Notes: a model not told the origin generated them from the letters alone. DNA of 64,000 bases from CSP1-5 sp964558395 (GCA_964558395.1 CAZLDS010000003.1:23810-87809); one strand, 5' to 3'. Positions 42,809 through 51,518 are shown, numbered from the stretch's first letter. Made by a program: numbers and translations.

Positions 42809-44272
42809 ATGCGAATTGCCTTTGCCGTTTCAGAGATGACACCCTTTGCTAAGACGGGGGGGTTGGGCGATGTGGCCGGGGTCCTTCCACTGGTCCTGGC
42901 GGGGATGGGCCACCAGATCACTGCCTTCCTCCCCAAGTATCGCGGCATCGACACTGAGCAGCACCACTTGATCAAGAGGCCGGGGGAGATTCGAGTTCCC
43001 ATAGGGGGTCGGATACAGGCAGCATCTCTCTGGGAGGGACAGAATGGGGCTGTCCGTATCCTCCTGCTCGATCACGCAGGGTTTTACGACCGCGAAGGTC
43101 TCTACCAGGAAACTGGGGCGGATTATCCCGATAACGCGGAGCGATTCATCTTTTTCTCCCGGGGCATCCTGGACGCCCTCGGGGTCCTCGACTGGAGGCC
43201 CGACGTCATCCATTGCCATGACTGGCAGAGTAGTCTGATTCCGGCTTATCTGAAGACCGTGTACCGCCACGACCCCTTTTTTGCAGACGTGGCCAGCCTG
43301 CTTACGATACACAACCTGGCCTATCAGGGAATCTTTCCAGCCGAGGTGTTTCCCCTCACCGGTCTCCCGGACGAGATATTCACCCCTGCGGGAATGGAGT
43401 TTTGGGGGAAGGTGAATTGCCTCAAGGCCGGCCTGGTATACGCCGACCTCCTGACCACCGTGAGTTCGACGTACACGCACGAGATCCAAACGCCGGAGCG
43501 CGGCTGCGGTTTGGACGCGGTGCTCCGACAGCGAACGGCAGATCTCTATGGTGTGCTGAACGGCGTGGATTACCAAGAATGGAATCCCCGCACCGATCCC
43601 TATCTTGTGGCCACATATTCTGCCGAGGATCTGACAGGCAAGACAGCCTGCAAGCGGGATCTTCAGGAAATGATGAGGCTGCCGACCCGACCCGATGTTC
43701 CCCTGCTCGGCGTGATTTCGCGGCTTGTGCACCAGAAGGGCATCGACCTCATTGCCGAACTTGCACCGCATTTCCTGAGGAATGATGTGCAGCTGGTCCT
43801 GCTAGGGACGGGAGACGTGGAGTTGGAACGGACCTTCCTCAGCGTGCAGCAGCAATTTCCCCATAAGTTGGCGGTGCGGATCGGGTTTGACGTGGCCCTG
43901 AGTCATAAGATCGAGGCCGGGGCCGATATCTTTCTGATGCCCTCCCGAGAAGAGCCCTGCGGCCTGAACCAGATGTACAGCCTCGCTTACGGGACTATTC
44001 CTGTCGTCCGCGCCATAGGAGGATTGGTTGATACCATTGCCCCTTTTGACCCGGTGACAGGTGCAGGAAACGGATTCATCTTCCACGAGCCCAGCGCGGA
44101 CGCACTTCTCCGGACCGTCCTCCAAGCGATGAGCTTTTTCCGGCAGACCGAGGCGTGGCGCCGGCTCGTGCAGAATGCCATGGCGGCCGATTACTCGTGG
44201 GCGCGGTCCGCCAGGGAGTATGGGCGGCTCTACCGGCTGACTCTGGAGCGCCGGAAGGAAAGCGGACCTTGA
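42809..44272 (+). CDS. glgA: Glycogen synthase GlgA (ADP-glucose type)
   Basis: GlgA transfers glucose from ADP-glucose to growing alpha-1,4-glucan. The GT5 signature FAKTGGLGDVAGVLP is at residues ~13-27; HCHDWQSSLIPAYL, LTIHNLAYQGIF, the catalytic region SRLVHQKGIDLI and PSREEPCGLNQMYSLAYGTIPVVRAIGGL follow. 487 residues is normal. It precedes glgC by 46 bases, so they are likely one operon: GlgC makes the substrate of GlgA. A very short ribosome site (GAGGCAGC) precedes the ATG. Confidence 0.96.
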   Translation: MRIAFAVSEMTPFAKTGGLGDVAGVLPLVLAGMGHQITAFLPKYRGIDTEQHHLIKRPGEIRVPIGGRIQAASLWEGQNGAVRILLLDHAGFYDREGLYQETGADYPDNAERFIFFSRGILDALGVLDWRPDVIHCHDWQSSLIPAYLKTVYRHDPFFADVASLLTIHNLAYQGIFPAEVFPLTGLPDEIFTPAGMEFWGKVNCLKAGLVYADLLTTVSSTYTHEIQTPERGCGLDAVLRQRTADLYGVLNGVDYQEWNPRTDPYLVATYSAEDLTGKTACKRDLQEMMRLPTRPDVPLLGVISRLVHQKGIDLIAELAPHFLRNDVQLVLLGTGDVELERTFLSVQQQFPHKLAVRIGFDVALSHKIEAGADIFLMPSREEPCGLNQMYSLAYGTIPVVRAIGGLVDTIAPFDPVTGAGNGFIFHEPSADALLRTVLQAMSFFRQTEAWRRLVQNAMAADYSWARSAREYGRLYRLTLERRKESGP

Positions 44273-44318
44273 CTCTGCCCCGACGCAAGCATATGTTGTC
44301 GTATGGGGAGGTCAGCTG

Positions 44319-45578
44319 ATGGAAGTCCTGGCGATGGTCCTCGCGGGCGGGCGGGGAGAACGGCTCTATCCGTTGACCAAAGACCGGGCAAAGCCCGCGG
44401 TCCCCTTCGGCGGTAAGTATCGCATCATCGACTTCGTCCTCTCAAACCTTATCAACTCCGGCATTTACTCCATCTACGTGCTCACCCAGTTCAAGGCCCA
44501 GTCGCTGATGGAGCACCTCCGGGAGGCCTGGCGTCTCTCGAGCGTTCTCCGGGACAACTTCATCATTCCGGTTCCGGCCCAGATGCAGACGGGGGCCGAC
44601 TGGTACCGGGGGACGGCCGATGCCGTCTATCAGAACCTGAATCTAATCCAGCGGGCCAACCCCCAGACCGTTGCCATTTTCGGGGCTGACCACATCTACA
44701 AGATGAACATCCGCCAGATGATCGAGTACCACCGGGCGAATCAAGTGGAGGGGACGGTGGCGGTCGTCCCAGTGCGGATTGCGGAGGCCTCGAAGTTCGG
44801 GGTGCTCGAGGTCGATTCCACGTGGCGGATCCAGGGGTTCGAAGAAAAACCACTTCACCCGAAGTCTCTCCCGGATGAGCCCGAGTACGCACTGGTCTCC
44901 ATGGGGAACTATCTCTTCGAGACGGAAGTCCTCATTAAGACTCTGGAAGATGACGCGCACCATACTGCAAGTACGCACGATTTCGGTCGCAACGTCCTTC
45001 CCAGTCTGGTGAAGGCTGGACGAAAGATCTACGCCTACGATTTCAGGAGGAATCGAATCCCCACGCCCCTGAAGGGGGAGGAAGCGAGCTACTGGCGAGA
45101 TGTGGGAACCATCGACGACTACTACGACGCAAACATGAACCTCCGCGCCGTCGATCCTTCTTTGAACCTGTACAACGAAAGCTGGCCCATCCGAGCCGTG
45201 AGCTATGGGGATCCCCCCGCAAAGTTCGTCTTCGACGAGGAGGGGCGCCGGGGGACGGCTCTCAATTCCATTGTGGCCGAGGGGACCGTCATCAGCGGGA
45301 GCTTGGTTCGCAATTCGGTCATTAGCTCGAACGTGCGGATCCACAGCTTTTGCCTCATCGAGGACTCGGTCATCATGAATCGGGCGGAGGTGGGACGGGG
45401 CTGCCGGATCCGAAGGGCCATCATCGATAAGAACGTCTCTGTCCAGCCCGGGACCGAGATCGGCTACGACCCGGAAAAGGATCGAGAGCGATATTTTGTC
45501 ACGGAAAGTGGGATTGTTGTCATCCCCCGGGAAGAGCCAAAGCCCCCCTGGTCCCACAGACCGAACCTCTATTCGTGA
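44319..45578 (+). CDS. glgC: Glucose-1-phosphate adenylyltransferase GlgC
   Basis: It makes ADP-glucose, the rate-limiting step of glycogen synthesis. The N-terminal nucleotidyltransferase domain has MVLAGGRGERLYPLTKDRAKPAVPFGGKYRIIDF, WYRGTADAVYQN and FGADHIYKMN. The C-terminal left-handed beta-helix (~300-400) has hexapeptide-type repeats (VIMNRAEVGRGCRIRRAIIDKNV). The regulatory residues RAKPAVPFGGKYR are intact. 419 residues fits. AGGTCAGCTG precedes the ATG. Confidence 0.96.
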   Translation: MEVLAMVLAGGRGERLYPLTKDRAKPAVPFGGKYRIIDFVLSNLINSGIYSIYVLTQFKAQSLMEHLREAWRLSSVLRDNFIIPVPAQMQTGADWYRGTADAVYQNLNLIQRANPQTVAIFGADHIYKMNIRQMIEYHRANQVEGTVAVVPVRIAEASKFGVLEVDSTWRIQGFEEKPLHPKSLPDEPEYALVSMGNYLFETEVLIKTLEDDAHHTASTHDFGRNVLPSLVKAGRKIYAYDFRRNRIPTPLKGEEASYWRDVGTIDDYYDANMNLRAVDPSLNLYNESWPIRAVSYGDPPAKFVFDEEGRRGTALNSIVAEGTVISGSLVRNSVISSNVRIHSFCLIEDSVIMNRAEVGRGCRIRRAIIDKNVSVQPGTEIGYDPEKDRERYFVTESGIVVIPREEPKPPWSHRPNLYS

Positions 45579-45615
45579 AACCCACCAGTGTGAGGACGTG
45601 TCCACCGGCGACCCT

Positions 45616-45633
45616 TGCCTTTCTGCTTGCGAG
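45616..45633 (+). repeat. 18-bp exact repeat, copy 2
   Basis: This is identical to 40771-40788 (TGCCTTTCTGCTTGCGAG), with partial similarity beyond it. It lies in the 178-base gap between glgC and comM, which also contains GGCTCA-GT-TGAGCC, a possible hairpin. Confidence 0.6.
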
Positions 45634-45756
45634 AACCTGCCAAATCAGGTAAGACTATCATCCCTGCTCGCCCTGAGCTCGGGCCGAAGGCTCAGTTGAG
45701 CCGCGGAGTCGCTCCGGGCTATTCGAAGAGCGAGATCCCTGCCGCGAGAGCACACC

Positions 45757-47292
45757 ATGTTAGCGAAGGTCCTGAGTAGCGCTGTCCTCGGCGTGGATGG
45801 CTACCTGGTCGACGTCGAGGTGGATATCGCCCTGGGGCTTCCTTCCTTTTCCACGGTCGGGTTGCCCGATGTGGCTGTCAAAGAAAGCCGTGATCGCGTC
45901 AAGGCGGCCATTAAGAACTGTGGCTTCGACATTCCTCCTCGGCGAATCACCGTCAATTTGGCCCCAGCGGACATCAAGAAGGAAGGGGCTGCCTTTGACC
46001 TACCGATGGCTATTGGGGTACTGGCCGCCCAAGGGATCGTGAAGCCGGACCGGCTCTCGGAGATCCTCGTCCTGGGTGAACTGGCCCTCGACGGGATCGT
46101 CCGCCCCATCCGCGGTGCCCTCCCGATGGCTGTGGCCGGGGCGGAGGCTGGGCTCAAAGGCATCGTGCTCCCGGCCGACAATGCTCCTGAAGCGGCCGTG
46201 GTGAACGGGATCGACGTTTACGGCGTCCACAGCCTGGCACAGACCGTCGGCATGCTCAATGGAGAGCTCACTCTGAAGCCCACCACGATTGATCTTCACG
46301 CCGCCTTCGCCCATTCCGCCCATTACCCCGTCGATTTTACCGATGTACGGGGCCAAGAGCATGCGAAGCGTGCCCTCGAGGTCGCCGCCGCGGGGGGCCA
46401 TAATATCTTGCTCATCGGTCCCCCAGGGTCGGGGAAGACCATGCTGGCCAAACGCCTCCCGACGATTCTCCCGCCTCTCGCCCTGGAAGAAGCAATTCAG
46501 ACGACGAAGATCCATAGTGTCTCAGGTCTCCTTCCCGCTCGAACCCCCGTCATTGCCATCCGGCCCTTCCGGGCCCCTCACCACACCATTTCCGATGCCG
46601 GCCTGATCGGCGGTGGGAACATTCCCCGGCCGGGTGAGGTCAGTTTGGCGCATCACGGCGTGCTCTTTTTGGACGAGCTGCCGGAGTTCAAGCGAAACGT
46701 GTTAGAGGTACTCCGCCAGCCGCTCGAAGACGGCCAGGTCACCATAGCGCGGGCTCTCACCTCCCTGACCTATGCGGCCTCGTTCATGCTGGCCGCAGCC
46801 ATGAACCCGTGCCCCTGCGGGTACATGACCGATCCCCAAAAGGAATGTGGCTGTGGTCCGGGAGAGATCCAGCGCTATCTCAGCCGGATATCGGGTCCCC
46901 TGTTGGACCGCATCGATATCCACATCGAGGTACCTCCCCTTCGTTATCGGGACATGACAGCGGAGGGAGCCGGAGAACCGTCGAGCGCGATCCGGGAGCG
47001 GGTGAAACAAGCCCGGGACGTCCAGGCTGATCGCTTCAAAAAGAGTAAGATCTTCTGCAACGCTGCCATGAGCCCAAGACAGGTTCGTCGCTATTGTCAG
47101 GTGGCAGAAGGGGGGCAGCGTCTCTTAGAAACCGCGATGGAACGTTTTGGGCTAAGCGCCCGCGCGTACGATCGAATCCTGAAAGTGGCGCGGACCAGTG
47201 CCGATCTGGCTGAAGAGGAAACTATTCGCCCGGAACACATTGCTGAGGCGATCCAGTACCGCAGCCTGGATCGCGGATTTTGGGGGAGTTAA
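45757..47292 (+). CDS. comM: ComM/YifB family AAA+ helicase (Mg-chelatase-like)
   Basis: ComM is a hexameric branch-migration helicase that aids integration of incoming DNA. The N-terminal LonC-like domain (VDVEVDIALGLPSFSTVGLPDVAVKESRDRVKAAIKNCGF) is followed by the AAA+ domain with Walker A IGPPGSGKTMLAKRLPTILPP, the GLIGGGNIPRPGEVSLAHHGVLFLDELPEF segment, and CPCGYMTDPQKECGCGPGEIQRYLSRISGPLLDRIDI. The C-terminal lid carries LSARAYDRILKVARTSADL. The cysteine cluster is intact. 511 residues is full length. Confidence 0.95.
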   Translation: MLAKVLSSAVLGVDGYLVDVEVDIALGLPSFSTVGLPDVAVKESRDRVKAAIKNCGFDIPPRRITVNLAPADIKKEGAAFDLPMAIGVLAAQGIVKPDRLSEILVLGELALDGIVRPIRGALPMAVAGAEAGLKGIVLPADNAPEAAVVNGIDVYGVHSLAQTVGMLNGELTLKPTTIDLHAAFAHSAHYPVDFTDVRGQEHAKRALEVAAAGGHNILLIGPPGSGKTMLAKRLPTILPPLALEEAIQTTKIHSVSGLLPARTPVIAIRPFRAPHHTISDAGLIGGGNIPRPGEVSLAHHGVLFLDELPEFKRNVLEVLRQPLEDGQVTIARALTSLTYAASFMLAAAMNPCPCGYMTDPQKECGCGPGEIQRYLSRISGPLLDRIDIHIEVPPLRYRDMTAEGAGEPSSAIRERVKQARDVQADRFKKSKIFCNAAMSPRQVRRYCQVAEGGQRLLETAMERFGLSARAYDRILKVARTSADLAEEETIRPEHIAEAIQYRSLDRGFWGS

Positions 47293-47294
47293 TT

Positions 47295-47540
47295 ATGGGT
47301 GCCGTTCCAGCCAAGTGCCTTCACTGTAAGCAAGACCTCCGTTACGACCTCGCCAATCTGCGATACCGCTGTCCGACGTGCGAAGCAGGTGAGGCCCCAA
47401 AAACGAGTGCAACAGGCGTAGAAGGTACGGCACGCGAAGGGACCGGTCCTCCGGCGGATATTTTGCGCGAGCGGGCTGAGACGTTCGGGCGCGGCGCGGC
47501 CCGCCTCCTTCACCGGCTCGAGCAGTGGCTCAGCAAGTGA
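47295..47540 (+). CDS. Small N-terminal zinc-ribbon protein
   Basis: The ATG at 47295 lies two bases after the comM stop. C8-x2-C11 (CLHC) and C26-x2-C29 (CPTC) form a zinc ribbon. The remainder (to residue 81) is a disordered Gly/Thr linker and a helix (ERAETFGRGAARLLHRLEQWL). Not recognised. Coupling to comM may mean they share expression rather than function. Confidence 0.65.
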   Translation: MGAVPAKCLHCKQDLRYDLANLRYRCPTCEAGEAPKTSATGVEGTAREGTGPPADILRERAETFGRGAARLLHRLEQWLSK

Positions 47541-47760
47541 AGCGGGGTCCCCGAGGAGCGCATCTCAGGGGATTCCCGGACGACACCCGACTCGAAAGTA
47601 TCGAAGGACCCCCAGACGGCCGCATTGGCCCCCCACGGACCGGTCGTCTTCCATCAGTGCTGGACCCACGGATTAAGCAGCCTTACCTCTGCAGGGTCGC
47701 GGTCATCTTGCCGATGGTTGCCAACTGAAGGCTTTCCTGATCACACCCCAACCCCCGTTG

Positions 47761-47849
47761 GTTCATGGTTTGTGGTTCATAGTTCATGGGGTAAGGTAAA
47801 ACCCGGACTCGGACTCCCTCTCATGAACCCTGAACCTTGAATCATGAAC
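47761..47849 (+). repeat. Imperfect inverted repeat, GTTCA-word family
   Basis: The left arm 47761-47788 and right arm 47822-47849 are inverted copies matching at 22 of 28 positions, both built from GTTCATGGTTCA-like words. The words resemble those at 4343-4439. It lies directly upstream of the broken dppC remnant. The rest of 47541-47956 holds nothing I recognise. Confidence 0.6.
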
Positions 47850-47959
47850 GGCAGGTTCGCTATGCTAGGCTCAAAGCGGAGGCACGTCGACATGCATATC
47901 CTCATGCGACGCCTTGTCCCACTGGGCATCGCTGGGCCTTAGGAGGAAAGGACCTGCGA

Positions 47960-48256
47960 GTGATGCTCAGGCATCTACTGCCGAATATCCTTGGACCCAT
48001 TCTGGTCGAGGCCAGCTTTGGATTCGCGACGGTGATCATCGCCGAGGCGAGTTTGAGCTTCCTCGGGCTAGGAACCCAGCCCCCCACTCCCAGTTGGGGC
48101 CAGATGCTCAACGAAGCGCGGCAGTATCTCTTGGTCGCTCCGCATCTGACGCTCTTCCCCGGTCTCGCCATCGTGGTGACCGTCATGGGCTTTAACTTCC
48201 TGGGGGATAGCCTCAGGGATCTCTGGGATCCGAGGGGCAGGCAGTCACCCCTCTGA
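47960..48256 (+). pseudogene. Truncated dipeptide/oligopeptide ABC permease (DppC C-terminus)
   Basis: About 98 residues match the C-terminal end of DppC/OppC permeases: LRHLLPNILGPILVEASFGFATVII, EASLSFLGLGTQPPTPSWGQML, APHLTLFPGLAIVVTVMGFNFLGDSLRDLWDP. The N-terminal ~200 residues are missing; upstream sequence is a palindromic repeat and frame-broken DNA. AGGAGG lies upstream of GTG 47960, so a fragment could still be translated, but without the first membrane helices it cannot work as a permease. No partner dpp genes are nearby, suggesting a deletion remnant. Confidence 0.8.
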
Positions 48257-48365
48257 CAGCGGGAGGATTCGCGACTGGCTGCGAAGAAAAAAGTCCAGAA
48301 GGAAAAGCAAAAGAGAAAGAAGAAACCCTCGGTCCGGTTGCCGGTGGCACCGCCGTCCCGCCCTC

Positions 48366-48602
48366 ATGAGCCAAAAACGGCGTATCGGCGACCGCGGGAG
48401 AAAGAGCGCTTTCGTCGAGAACCAGAAGAAGAGGAAGAAGGTGGCACCGGCCGAGGTGAAAAACAAGAGGCCTGATCCGCGAGACGTCCATGGCGGCACC
48501 ACCAGACATGTCCTCGAAGCCCTGGCTCGGGAGCATTTCGCTGCTGGACTGGAGCGGTTAGGCTCTATAAAATCGGCGAGCCACGAAGAGGATTACGGAT
48601 GA
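48366..48602 (+). CDS. Hypothetical basic protein (uncertain)
   Basis: The 78-codon frame is rich in Lys/Arg early (MSQKRRIGDRGRKSAF, QKKRKKVAPAEVKNKRP) and helical late (TTRHVLEALAREHFAAGLERL). Another frame over 48257-48477 also reads plausibly (Lys-rich, then PSVRLPVAPPSRPHEP), so the true coding frame, or a frameshifted fusion of the two, is undecided. It precedes the phosphoesterase gene by 21 bases. No family was recognised. Confidence 0.35.
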   Translation: MSQKRRIGDRGRKSAFVENQKKRKKVAPAEVKNKRPDPRDVHGGTTRHVLEALAREHFAAGLERLGSIKSASHEEDYG

Positions 48603-48623
48603 CCGGTCGGGGAGAGGACGTCG

Positions 48624-49130
48624 ATGGCGAAAGCAGGAAGAAAGGGGTTAGAGTTTGTGGTGCACGAGCACCAGGCCACCCGTCTCCATTACGATTTCCG
48701 GCTGGAAATTGGTGGGGTCCTCAAGTCCTGGGCGATTCCGAAGGGCCCCTCTATGAATCCCGCTGAGAAGCGCCTCGCGGTGATGGTTTCCGATCATCCC
48801 CTGCTCTATGCCGACTTTGAAGGGATTATCCCCGAGGGGAGCTATGGGGCAGGGCCGGTCGTGGTGTGGGACGAGGGAATCTTTGTCCCAGTGGACAAGG
48901 ACCCACTTCAGGGGATTCAGGCTGGGAAGCTCGCCTTTGAACTGCGGGGGAAGAAGCTCAAGGGAGCCTTTGCCTTAGCGCTCATGAAGGACCGGGGAAC
49001 TGGAAAGGAGTGGCTGTTGATGAAAAAGAAGGATGCCCATGCCGACCCGAAATGGAAACTCGTGACCGCCTTGACGCCCCAAAAACTCAAACGTCTCAAG
49101 GTTCGGGTCCCCCCCTGCGATACCGAATGA
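48624..49130 (+). CDS. Stand-alone LigD-type 3'-phosphoesterase domain protein
   Basis: The 168 residues correspond to the PE domain of bacterial NHEJ ligase D, which trims 3'-phosphate/ribonucleotide ends. The metal and phosphate residues of the family are present: H16, H22 and D24 (VHEHQATRLHYDFRLE), R50, H58 (VSDHPLLYADFEGIIPEG) and Y62. The polymerase and ligase domains are absent, and no Ku gene is in the window. Free-standing PE proteins are known in bacteria and archaea. The surrounding genes do not indicate its pathway. Confidence 0.85.
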   Translation: MAKAGRKGLEFVVHEHQATRLHYDFRLEIGGVLKSWAIPKGPSMNPAEKRLAVMVSDHPLLYADFEGIIPEGSYGAGPVVVWDEGIFVPVDKDPLQGIQAGKLAFELRGKKLKGAFALALMKDRGTGKEWLLMKKKDAHADPKWKLVTALTPQKLKRLKVRVPPCDTE

Positions 49131-49179
49131 GGACTTGCACAGAACGCGTGAAATCCTGAGGGTGGCGGAGTAGACTGGA

Positions 49180-50037
49180 GTGAGAGTGGACTTTCGTATC
49201 GATCACGTGGTCATTCGCGTGGACGACCTTGCTACGGGCATAGCGGACTACACTGCGCTGGGGTTCACGGTCATTGCCGGGGGCGAGCATCCCCGTGTGG
49301 GAAGCCATAACGCCCTCATTGCGTTCGCGGATGGCAGCTATCTCGAATTGATTGCGTTCAAATGCCGGTCCTCCCCACCGCATGCTGAAATTCCAAAGCA
49401 GGCCCGCGCCGAAGAGTTGAGGGCCGAGCACATTCCGCCGGCCGAGCGCCACATGCGGTCCTGGGAAGCGGTCGGTGAAGGATTGGTGGACTTTGCGCTG
49501 GTTCCTGCGGCGATCGAGGACGCGATCGCCGAAGCGAAGCGACGCGGGCTCACCATTGAAGGCCCGCTGCCCGGTGGCCGGGTCCGGCCGGACGGCCGGC
49601 AGGTGTCGTGGCAGTTCGGGATTCCCGATGCCTTCGACCTCCCCTTTCTCTGTGCGGATGTGACGCCGAGGGCATTGCGCGTCCCTGAGGGGGCTGCCAG
49701 GGACCACGCCAATGGGGTGACGGGGATCACGGGAATTCTGGTTTTGGTGACGGCCCTTGGTATCAGTGTCCCCCGATATCGGGCACTTCTGGATGTCAAT
49801 CCAGGCCACGGATTGGCCTTCCCTTGGCCAGAAGCACAGATCGTGGACATTCCCCTCGGGAGCACGGTCATTTCATTGGCCGAGCCAGTCAGGCAACGCG
49901 GTCCCCTGTGGGACCACTTGAATCGGTCTGGAGAGGGCCCGTATGCTTTGAAGTTACGGACCAACGATGGGGCAAGCGTAGGCTTGCTCGACCTTACCCG
50001 CACTCACGGTGCCCAGGTCGAGATGGTGTTCGGATGA
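49180..50037 (+). CDS. VOC (glyoxalase-like) domain protein
   Basis: The N-terminal half matches a Glyoxalase_3-type VOC module: IDHVVIRVDDLATGIADYTALGFTVIAGGEHP, then NALIAFADGSYLELIAF. A second weaker module follows (GVTGITGILVLVTALGISVPRYRALL). 285 residues is right for two-module VOC proteins, which include dioxygenases, isomerases and resistance proteins. The start is GTG. Its stop overlaps the ATG of the P450 gene (ATGA), so a joint pathway is likely, perhaps oxidative breakdown or tailoring of a small molecule. Confidence 0.75.
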   Translation: MRVDFRIDHVVIRVDDLATGIADYTALGFTVIAGGEHPRVGSHNALIAFADGSYLELIAFKCRSSPPHAEIPKQARAEELRAEHIPPAERHMRSWEAVGEGLVDFALVPAAIEDAIAEAKRRGLTIEGPLPGGRVRPDGRQVSWQFGIPDAFDLPFLCADVTPRALRVPEGAARDHANGVTGITGILVLVTALGISVPRYRALLDVNPGHGLAFPWPEAQIVDIPLGSTVISLAEPVRQRGPLWDHLNRSGEGPYALKLRTNDGASVGLLDLTRTHGAQVEMVFG

Positions 50038-51461
50038 GTGCCCGCGTCGAGAAAGCCCCACCCGGCCCTCGTGGTTATCCCGTCCTTGGCCTGCTGCATA
50101 AAGCGTGGCAGAACCCGCCCGAGTTCTTCCTCAACGCTGCCCTTCAATATGGCCGCGTCGTCTGCCTACGGTTGGGTTTCCATCGTGCGTATCTGATCAG
50201 CCACCCAGAGCACATCAAACACGTGTTGCAAGATAATTTCCTGAACTACGTCAAGAGCCCCCCAAGGATTGAAAAAATCAAACCGTTATTCGGTGAGGGA
50301 CTTACCACGAGCGAGGGAGAGGCATGGCGTCGACAGCGTCACTTAATCCAGCCAGCCTTTGCCCGCGAGCGGATCGCGGGACTGGACTGTATCATCACCG
50401 ATGCGACGACGGCGATGTTGGAACGCTGGTTCAGCGTCGCCGCAAACGGCCAGGCGCTCGATATTGCAGCAGAGATGTTGCAGCTGACGCAGCACATCGC
50501 CCTGGAAATGCTCTTTAGCGACGATGTTGCGGACGAGGCGGACGCGATAGACCGCGCCTTGGCCACCGTGCTCGACCACATCAACCAGTCAACGTGGGCC
50601 TGGTTCAGCGTGCCTCAGCGTGTGCCGACGCCACGCAACCGCCGGCTTCACCACGCCTTGGCCGTGCTGGACTCGTTTGTCTATCGCATGATCGACCACC
50701 GGCGCCGTAGTCGGCAGACCAAGGGTGACCTCCTTTCCTTCCTCCTGAGTGTACGAGATGAGGAGACAGGCGAGGGGATGAGCGATAGGCAATTACGCGA
50801 CGAGCTGATGACGATGTTCGTCGCAGGCCACCAGACGACAGCAAACGCCCTGGCGTGGACCTGGTACTTGCTCTCCAAGAATCCTGACACGGAACAGCGT
50901 CTCCAGGTAGAACTCTCCAGTGCGCTGGCGGGGCGTTCCCCGTCCTCTCCCGATCTCCCCAAGCTGACGTACACCCGGATGGTGATTGAAGAGGCGATGC
51001 GGCTGTACCCGCCCACCTGGATCACGGCGCGCAGACCGATTGAGGAAGACAAGATCGGCGGTTACTGTATCCCGGCGAACTCGGCGGTTCTTTTGAGCCC
51101 GTACGTGACTCACCACCACCCGGCTTTTTGGAAGAATCCTGACACGTTTGATCCCGAGCGCTTTTTGTCGGAGCACGTCGCCGAGCGCCCGCGCTACGCG
51201 TACTTCCCATTCGGTGGTGGACCGCGGGTATGCATCGGCAGGAGCTTCGCACTCATGGAGGCGCAATTGATCGTTGCCACGGTCGCGCAGCGGTACCGTC
51301 TGCAACTTGTGCCCGGATACCCGGTCGAGCCGCTCGCGATGATGACGCTGCAACCACGCCACGGAGTCATGATGACACTGCACAGCCAACCCGCTCAAGG
51401 AGAAGGGCTGGATCGCAGCATGTGGGAGCGACAGTCGAGGTGTTTTGGAGACCGCCCATAA
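50034..51461 (+). CDS. Cytochrome P450
   Basis: The 475-residue monooxygenase has the I-helix oxygen-activation motif AGHQTTANAL (~263), the K-helix ExxR in EEAMRLYPPTW, the PERF-type DTFDPERF, and the heme-binding loop FPFGGGPRVCIG with the thiolate Cys at C400. The N-terminus (PPGPRGYPVLGLLHKAW) has a proline hinge but no obvious membrane anchor. It resembles CYP102/CYP4-like fatty-acid hydroxylating groups, but the substrate is unknown. ATG 50034 overlaps the VOC gene stop. No ferredoxin or reductase gene is adjacent. Confidence 0.93.
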   Translation: MSARVEKAPPGPRGYPVLGLLHKAWQNPPEFFLNAALQYGRVVCLRLGFHRAYLISHPEHIKHVLQDNFLNYVKSPPRIEKIKPLFGEGLTTSEGEAWRRQRHLIQPAFARERIAGLDCIITDATTAMLERWFSVAANGQALDIAAEMLQLTQHIALEMLFSDDVADEADAIDRALATVLDHINQSTWAWFSVPQRVPTPRNRRLHHALAVLDSFVYRMIDHRRRSRQTKGDLLSFLLSVRDEETGEGMSDRQLRDELMTMFVAGHQTTANALAWTWYLLSKNPDTEQRLQVELSSALAGRSPSSPDLPKLTYTRMVIEEAMRLYPPTWITARRPIEEDKIGGYCIPANSAVLLSPYVTHHHPAFWKNPDTFDPERFLSEHVAERPRYAYFPFGGGPRVCIGRSFALMEAQLIVATVAQRYRLQLVPGYPVEPLAMMTLQPRHGVMMTLHSQPAQGEGLDRSMWERQSRCFGDRP

Positions 51462-51518
51462 GGGAATTGGCTGAGAAGAGAGCGTGAGACGACGAGGTGG
51501 CATAGCTTGGAGGAGAAC

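Noticed and set aside
47761..47849. A CRISPR-like or IS terminal repeat
   Set aside because: There are only two inverted arms with no regular spacers, no transposase, and no flanking target duplication seen.
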